From Bacteriovorax sp. BSW11_IV (lineage in GTDB: Bacteria > Bdellovibrionota > Bacteriovoracia > Bacteriovoracales > Bacteriovoracaceae), in contig NZ_AUNE01000004.1 in assembly GCF_000447755.1 (NCBI RefSeq), forward strand, positions 1 through 64,000: 64,000 nt of DNA, in the 5' to 3' direction. Both the position numbers and the translations under genes were made by a program. The notes under the pieces were generated by a model. That model made no database searches and was not told the DNA's origin. It saw nothing but the letters and a program-made list of their open reading frames with translations. Below, piece by piece: positions 58,023 through 64,000 of this stretch. Every line of letters starts with the position of its first letter. Position 1 is the stretch's first letter.

Positions 58023-58895
58023 TAATGATTGTTCGAGCTCCTCGAGAAAGAAGGCCACATTTGTGGATTTCTTTTTTGTGCTCGGATAGATTGCCCAGAT
58101 TGGAACTTCGGTTGTCATATAATTTGTTAATATCGGTACAAGCTTTTTACTATCGATATAAGATCGTACATAGACTTCTGGTAGTCTAACAATACCTGTG
58201 TTTTGAAGAGCTGCATTGAGAAGTGCTCTTGCATTATTAGAGGTGAAGTTTCCATTGATTTTAATTGAGTATTGTTTTGTCTTTTCTTTAAAAACCCATT
58301 GACCATTATTCCCAGCGAGGCAGTTATGGTCTTTAAGTTCATTTGGTGTTTTTGGCGTACCGTTCTTAGAGAGATATTTTTTCGTAGCACAAATATATTC
58401 TTTTCGCGTAGAGATTCTTTTAGCAATCATAGAGGAGTCAACGAGATGTCCTACACGAATGGCCATATCAAAATTTTCTTCAACAAGATTCACTATTTTT
58501 TCTGAGAACGAAAGTTCGATTTTTAACTTAGGATATTTTGCTAAAAGTGATGAGGCCACTGGAGTTAGATACTCTTCTGCGAAAGCACCTGCCGCAGTAA
58601 TGCGAAGTAGTCCTTGGGGATAATTGATCGATTCTTTTATATTATTTTTGGCATTTTCAATGGCCGATACGGCCTCTAAACAGGTTTCAAAAAACTTTTC
58701 ACCCTCTAAGGTTAGTTTGACTAGACGTGTTGATCTGTTCAGAAGTTTTTGACCAATCTCATTTTCGAGTTGTTGGATGGATTTACTCAGGTGGGCCTTG
58801 GACACGCCAAGCTCTTTTGCCGCCTTGGAGTAGCTTAAATATTGAGCAACTTTGACAAAGACATAGGTGTGGCCGAAGCCTTTTATTGTTTCCAT
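58011..58895 (-). CDS. LysR-family regulator divergent from frmA
   Basis: N-terminal HTH (TYVFVKVAQYLSYSKAAKELG, SKAHLSKSIQQLENEIGQKLLNRSTRLVKLT, residues 10-65) and a C-terminal effector domain. 294 residues. It diverges from frmA with an 82-bp gap, so it is the likely formaldehyde or carbonyl-responsive regulator of the frmA-frmB pair. It begins with METIKG; no strong SD is seen. Confidence 0.85.
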   Translation of the reverse strand: METIKGFGHTYVFVKVAQYLSYSKAAKELGVSKAHLSKSIQQLENEIGQKLLNRSTRLVKLTLEGEKFFETCLEAVSAIENAKNNIKESINYPQGLLRITAAGAFAEEYLTPVASSLLAKYPKLKIELSFSEKIVNLVEENFDMAIRVGHLVDSSMIAKRISTRKEYICATKKYLSKNGTPKTPNELKDHNCLAGNNGQWVFKEKTKQYSIKINGNFTSNNARALLNAALQNTGIVRLPEVYVRSYIDSKKLVPILTNYMTTEVPIWAIYPSTKKKSTNVAFFLEELEQSLSNK

Positions 58896-58913
58896 ATGTA
58901 AACACTATGTAAA
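58896..58913. repeat. Direct repeat near the divergent LysR/frmA start
   Basis: ATGTAAA occurs at 58896-58902 and again at 58907-58913, one helical turn apart, directly upstream of the LysR start. It may be part of a binding site for that regulator. Confidence 0.25.
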
Positions 58914-58962
58914 TTTAAGATTGTATTGTCAATAATGAGTTAGAATAAAGCATAAAAATTGA

Positions 58963-60098
<1,136 letters not shown>

Positions 60099-60099
<1 letters not shown>

Positions 60100-60929
60100 T
60101 GACGGTTAATAAATTAAAGTCGAATAAAACATTTGATGGGTACACAAATATCTATCAGCACCCTTCGAGTGTGACTAAAACAGATATGAAGTTTTCCACC
60201 TATGAGCCTTCTGGCAATATTGAAAACTGTATTATTTGGTTGTCAGGGCTAACTTGTAATGAAGAAAACTTTATTACAAAGGCCGGTGCACAGAAGTACC
60301 TTAGTGGTACTTCTACGATGATCATTTGCCCAGATACTTCTCCACGTGGATTAAATCTTCCACAGGAACATGATGCTTATGATTTCGGATCTGGTGCGGG
60401 TTTTTATGTAAATGCTACAACCGAAGGTTATAAAGATCATTATAAGATGTACGATTATATCGTGCATGAGCTTGTTGGGATTCTTAAAGATCAATTTAAA
60501 GTGAAAAATATCTCTATCATGGGCCATTCTATGGGTGGTCATGGGGCCTTGATTATGGGTCTACGTGAGAAAGATCTTTTCAAATCAGTGAGTGCATTTT
60601 CTCCCATCGTTAATCCTGTCAATTGTGCCTGGGGACAGAAGGCATTACTTGGTTACCTAGGTGATGATAAAAAGAGTTGGAGTCAGTACGATGCCTCAGA
60701 GCTTTTGAAATCAGGAGTAAAGCGAGCGGATACTATTTTGATCGATCAAGGTCTTAGTGATGAATTTTATCCTGCGCAGCTTTGTACAAAAAATATTGAA
60801 GAAGTATCTTCAAAAGTAGGTCAAAGTATCACTGTTAACTACCGTGAAGATTTCGATCATAGCTATTATTTCATTTCTAGTTTTATAGAAGAGCACATTG
60901 CTTTTCATATAAAGTCTCTCTCTCAATAG
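60099..60929 (+). CDS. frmB: S-formylglutathione hydrolase
   Basis: Serine hydrolase that converts S-formylglutathione to formate and glutathione, completing formaldehyde removal. Alpha/beta hydrolase with S144 in IMGHSMGGHGA, Asp in ILIDQGLSDEFY and His in DFDHSYYF. The N-terminal YLSGLTCNEENF-like block (IWLSGLTCNEENF) is diagnostic for the esterase D group. 276 residues. It overlaps frmA by one base. Confidence 0.96.
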
Positions 60930-60934
60930 CGACG

Positions 60935-60972
60935 ATATGAGCTTGATCATAACCTGATCAAGCTCATATTTA
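60935..60972 (+). terminator. Large stem-loop ending the frmA-frmB transcript
   Basis: ATATGAGCTTGATCA (60935-60949) and TGATCAAGCTCATAT (60955-60969) are perfect 15-bp complements around TAACC. Only three to four T follow, so the U-tract is weak, but stem length and position support a terminator. Confidence 0.7.
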
Positions 60973-61056
60973 GTAAATAATCTTAAATTTGTTTTTACTT
61001 TAGAATTCCCACATTTTTCGTCATAATAGTCTTATACATAAGTACAAGGATGAATT

Positions 61057-62697
61057 ATGGAAACAAAATATGAATGGGGATTAGAAAAAAATCAAGCAAA
61101 CTTTAGACCCTTAACGCCACTTGATTTTATTAAAAGAACAGCAAGTGTTTACCCCGATCGTATTTCTGTTATTCATGGTGAGCTTCGCCAAACATGGGCA
61201 CAGACTTATTCGAGATCTCTAAAATTAGCGAGCGCTCTACAAAAAAGAGGAATCGGTAAAGGTGATACTGTTGCCGTAATGTTGCCAAATACTCCTGCAA
61301 TGGTTGAAATGCACTTCGGTGTACCGCTGTCTGGGGCCGTATTAAATTGTCTAAATATTAGGCTAGACTCTGAATCTCTTGCCTTCATGCTTCAGCACGG
61401 AGAGGCCAAAATTATCTTTGTAGATTCAGAGTTTTCACAAGTGATCTTTGATGCTGTTAAAAGAATTGAAAATCCTCCTGTTGTAATTGATGTGCATGAT
61501 CTTCTCTTTACAGAAGAGGTTCGAGATATCGGTGAAAAAGAATATGAAGATTTCTTGTTGGAAGGTGATGACAATTTTCAAGGTCTCTGGCCTAAAGATG
61601 AGTGGGACTCACTTTGTTTAAATTATACTTCAGGTACAACGGGAAATCCCAAGGGTGTTGTCTATTCTCATAGAGGTGCCTATCTTGCTGCTCTTTCGAA
61701 TATTTTAGAATGGGATCTACCTCATCATCCCATTTATCTTTGGACTCTTCCCATGTTTCATTGCAACGGTTGGACCTTCCCTTGGGTAATTGCGGCAAGA
61801 GCTGGTGTTAATGTTTGTTTAAGAAAAGTTGTTGCGGAAGATATTTTTAAGCTAATGAAGGAGCATAAAGTCTCTCATTATTGTGGGGCCCCGATTGTAC
61901 ACAATATGCTTATCAATGCTGATGAAAATTTGAAAAATGGTCTAGACCATCGAGTTGAAGCTTTTGTTGCTGGTGCTGCTCCACCTGCTGCTATGATTGA
62001 GGGAATGGTGAATATGGGATTTGGTATAACTCATGTTTATGGACTGACTGAAGTCTATGGCCCGGCATCTGTTTGCGTGAAGCAAGAGAGCTGGCAAGAG
62101 AGTTCATTAGGCGAACAGGCAAAATTAAATGCCAGACAAGGAGTCACTTATCATTTGCAAAGTGATATTACAGTTCTTGATCCCAACACAATGAAAGAGG
62201 TCCCTCACGATGGTGAAACTATTGGTGAATTGTTCTTTAGAGGAAATATCACCATGAAAGGGTATATGAAAAACCCAAAGGCCACAGGTGAAGCATTTAA
62301 AGGTGGTTGGTTTCATACAGGAGATTTGGGCGTTATTTATCCTGATGGCTATGTGAAAATTAAAGATAGAAGTAAAGATATTATCATTTCCGGAGGAGAA
62401 AATATCTCAAGTATAGAAGTTGAAGATGTTCTCTATCAGCACCCGGCCGTTATGTTGGCCGCTGTTGTGGCAAAGCCTGATGGGAAATGGGGAGAAGTCG
62501 TTTGTGCTTTTATTGAATTAAAAAATAATACAAAAGTCACTGCTAAAGAAATTCAAGACCATTGTCGTAATATTTTACCAGGATTCAAAGTTCCTAAAGA
62601 AGTATACTTTGAAGTGCTGCCAAAGACTTCGACAGGGAAGATTCAGAAATTTGAACTAAGAAAAAAACTAAGTTCTGATAGCGCAATTGACGTGTAA
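61057..62697 (+). CDS. Fatty acyl-CoA synthetase (AMP-forming, AlkK-like)
   Basis: ANL-superfamily ligase, 546 residues. Core motifs are LNYTSGTTGNPKGVVYSHRGA (P-loop), VYGLTEVYGP, GWFHTGDLGVIYPDGYVKIKDRSKDII (adenylate and hinge) and GKIQKFELRKK (catalytic Lys), with GGENISSIEVED between. The closest general type is medium/long-chain acyl-CoA ligase, as used to activate fatty acids for beta-oxidation or membrane synthesis. AAGGATG precedes the ATG. Substrate chain length is not determined. Confidence 0.9.
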   Translation: METKYEWGLEKNQANFRPLTPLDFIKRTASVYPDRISVIHGELRQTWAQTYSRSLKLASALQKRGIGKGDTVAVMLPNTPAMVEMHFGVPLSGAVLNCLNIRLDSESLAFMLQHGEAKIIFVDSEFSQVIFDAVKRIENPPVVIDVHDLLFTEEVRDIGEKEYEDFLLEGDDNFQGLWPKDEWDSLCLNYTSGTTGNPKGVVYSHRGAYLAALSNILEWDLPHHPIYLWTLPMFHCNGWTFPWVIAARAGVNVCLRKVVAEDIFKLMKEHKVSHYCGAPIVHNMLINADENLKNGLDHRVEAFVAGAAPPAAMIEGMVNMGFGITHVYGLTEVYGPASVCVKQESWQESSLGEQAKLNARQGVTYHLQSDITVLDPNTMKEVPHDGETIGELFFRGNITMKGYMKNPKATGEAFKGGWFHTGDLGVIYPDGYVKIKDRSKDIIISGGENISSIEVEDVLYQHPAVMLAAVVAKPDGKWGEVVCAFIELKNNTKVTAKEIQDHCRNILPGFKVPKEVYFEVLPKTSTGKIQKFELRKKLSSDSAIDV

Positions 62698-62700
62698 AAA

Positions 62701-62724
62701 AAGGCCTCTTGCGAGGCCTTTTTT
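62701..62724. terminator. Bidirectional terminator between the acyl-CoA synthetase and metG genes
   Basis: AAGGCCTC and GAGGCCTT pair perfectly around TTGC, with A-runs before and T-runs after, serving both convergent genes. Confidence 0.9.
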
Positions 62725-64000
62725 ATTCTTCAACAGCTGGGAAGTAAACACCCTGTTCATTAATTTTGTGATTTTCGGGGAAGTCATTTTTCAACTCGTC
62801 AATAGAGTAGATCGACTCTGGAAGATTGAGAGAGTGGCGCAGCTTTTCCATCGTTTCTGGAACAAATGGTTGAAGCATAATGAGAAGGTTCTTTAAAATG
62901 TAAAAACATGAGTAAAGAGCATCACTTCTTTCTTCAATTGGAAAACGATCATCATGGGGCTTATATTGGTTGAATAAGCCATTGATGATTCTTGCATAGT
63001 TCTCTAGGGCCCCTAAGGCCTTAGGGTATTCAGCTTTTTCCATAAAACGAATATATGACTGAACCATTTTTTGTGTCTCAGCTTCTGTCTTTCCAATTAG
63101 TTTTCCTTTTGGAACAACACCATCAAACTTTGAATGGCACGCTGAGATTGGTTTTTCAAATGCAGCATTCATTGGACCAGCAAGGAATAGGTTTTTGTTT
63201 TTGAAAACTTCAAAATCAAAATTAGACGCTTTTTCAGAAAGACTTAAAGTAGATAAAAAGTAACGTAACTGATCTGGAGCATAGCCCATTTCATTTACAA
63301 GTTGATCACCCGTATAGAAGTTTCCTTTAGATTTACTCATTTTTTCACCATTAATTTGTAGGTGAAAATTACTGAAAACATCAGTTTGTTGTAGTTCGCC
63401 TTTAAGTGGTTGTCTCATTGGGTCTTCTTGGTAACCAAACCACATACTTCCTTGCATTAAGACGTAGAAAAAGACGTTATCAGTTCCTAGAAATTGATAA
63501 ACCTTTGCCTCTGGATCACACCAGAAATCTTTATAAAGCTCAGGCGATAGGCCTTTCTTTTTAAGCGCTACTTTTGAAAATGAAATTGGTGCAATTAGAG
63601 ATTCTGGCCATACGTAGAGAGTTTTTCCCTCCATACCAGGTTCAATATCTGTCGGAACAGGAATTCCCCAAGATACGTCACGGGTAATTGAACGGTGTGC
63701 CCAACCATCATTTAGAGTACATTCAATACCTTTTTTTGTTAGAAGCTCTAGCCCAACTTTTAAATCTGCTAGATTGTTGAATTGGACAAGAACTTGTCTT
63801 CCTGGTGCATAACGACTTTTATGTGCTGGAAGTGAATCTTTAATCTCTTTATAGTCTGGCTCTGATTTATTCGTGAATAAAACAGAAGGGTGAACTGTTC
63901 CAAGAACTTCTTGAAGAATAGACTTTCTCCAAGTCTTCTCTTTTGTCGAAAGCCACTCGATTAATTGATCAGTGACTTTCCACATATTCAAATACCAATG
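62723..64000 (-). CDS. metG: Methionyl-tRNA synthetase, 5' part outside the window
   Basis: Charges tRNA-Met with methionine. The visible part begins inside the Rossmann domain (in-frame codons H-W-Y-L-N continue to the window edge) and contains the DGWAHRSITRDVSWGIPVPTD block, WPESLIAPIS, FLGTDNVFFYVLM, the KMSKS loop in NGEKMSKSKGNFYTG, and the anticodon-binding helical domain (PEKASNFDFE-like LSEKASNFDFE onward). No C-terminal dimerisation domain is seen. The start codon is beyond base 64000, so length cannot be given. Confidence 0.95.
   Translation of the reverse strand, partial: HWYLNMWKVTDQLIEWLSTKEKTWRKSILQEVLGTVHPSVLFTNKSEPDYKEIKDSLPAHKSRYAPGRQVLVQFNNLADLKVGLELLTKKGIECTLNDGWAHRSITRDVSWGIPVPTDIEPGMEGKTLYVWPESLIAPISFSKVALKKKGLSPELYKDFWCDPEAKVYQFLGTDNVFFYVLMQGSMWFGYQEDPMRQPLKGELQQTDVFSNFHLQINGEKMSKSKGNFYTGDQLVNEMGYAPDQLRYFLSTLSLSEKASNFDFEVFKNKNLFLAGPMNAAFEKPISACHSKFDGVVPKGKLIGKTEAETQKMVQSYIRFMEKAEYPKALGALENYARIINGLFNQYKPHDDRFPIEERSDALYSCFYILKNLLIMLQPFVPETMEKLRHSLNLPESIYSIDELKNDFPENHKINEQGVYFPAVEE

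Overview
The window looks like chromosomal sequence of a low-GC Gram-negative bacterium with an outer membrane. It encodes Lnt, KdsD, TolC-like and beta-barrel proteins and many SPaseII lipoproteins. The density of short secreted and lipoprotein genes of unknown function, the secreted S1 and S8 proteases, the FrmA/FrmB formaldehyde pathway and the AT-rich codon use suggest a marine Bdellovibrio-like predator (Bacteriovoracales/Halobacteriovorax type). That placement is inference. No rRNA, tRNA, CRISPR array, insertion sequence or prophage was recognised, and no gene-free stretch exceeds about 300 bases.

Layout. 1-5.2 kb: the end of a trypsin-like protease, a pilin-like protein, and small envelope or signalling genes including a 31-residue membrane protein. 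5.2-11.5 kb: a pantothenate/CoA region on the minus strand (hflX-panC-coaBC, then coaX-panB and a ketol-acid reductoisomerase homologue that probably makes pantoate). 11.5-16.3 kb: a class IV aminotransferase, YacG, an IMPase-family phosphatase, a coiled-coil membrane protein, a HEAT protein and a response regulator. 16.3-21.3 kb: a BamC-like lipoprotein, kdsD and lnt (convergent and overlapping) and a subtilisin. 21.3-29 kb: a possible small RNA, a secreted protein with a nucleotidyltransferase signature, a lipoprotein behind a sigma-54 promoter, a DksA-like protein, mltG, ruvX and exported proteins. 29-34.1 kb: rho-prfA-prmC-murA-HIT. 34-38.3 kb: envelope proteins and a class II amidotransferase. 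38.3-43.7 kb: an RND efflux operon with its TetR regulator but no membrane-fusion gene. 43.8-48.4 kb: uup, then a YkgJ-type protein that seems to start at AUA, a methyltransferase, an ArsC/Spx-like protein and a DTW-domain tRNA enzyme. 48.5-55.3 kb: large unknown envelope proteins. 55.3-64 kb: an M20 peptidase, two LysR regulators, frmA-frmB, an acyl-CoA synthetase and the C-terminal part of metG.

The most interesting recurring signal is structural. In front of several genes, mostly for exported proteins, an inverted repeat places the Shine-Dalgarno (SD) sequence in the 3' arm of a hairpin, usually with a 16-23 nt loop and sometimes followed by a U-tract that doubles as the spacer to the start codon. 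The mltG/ankyrin-lipoprotein junction, the HIT/lipoprotein junction, the tetR/amidotransferase junction and the lipoprotein ending at 50803 are the clearest cases. They could be terminators whose 3' arm doubles as a ribosome-binding site, or translation-gating leaders. Other points of interest are the AUA start, the repurposed KARI, the secreted nucleotidyltransferase-like protein and the abundance of the word GGCC in AT-rich DNA.
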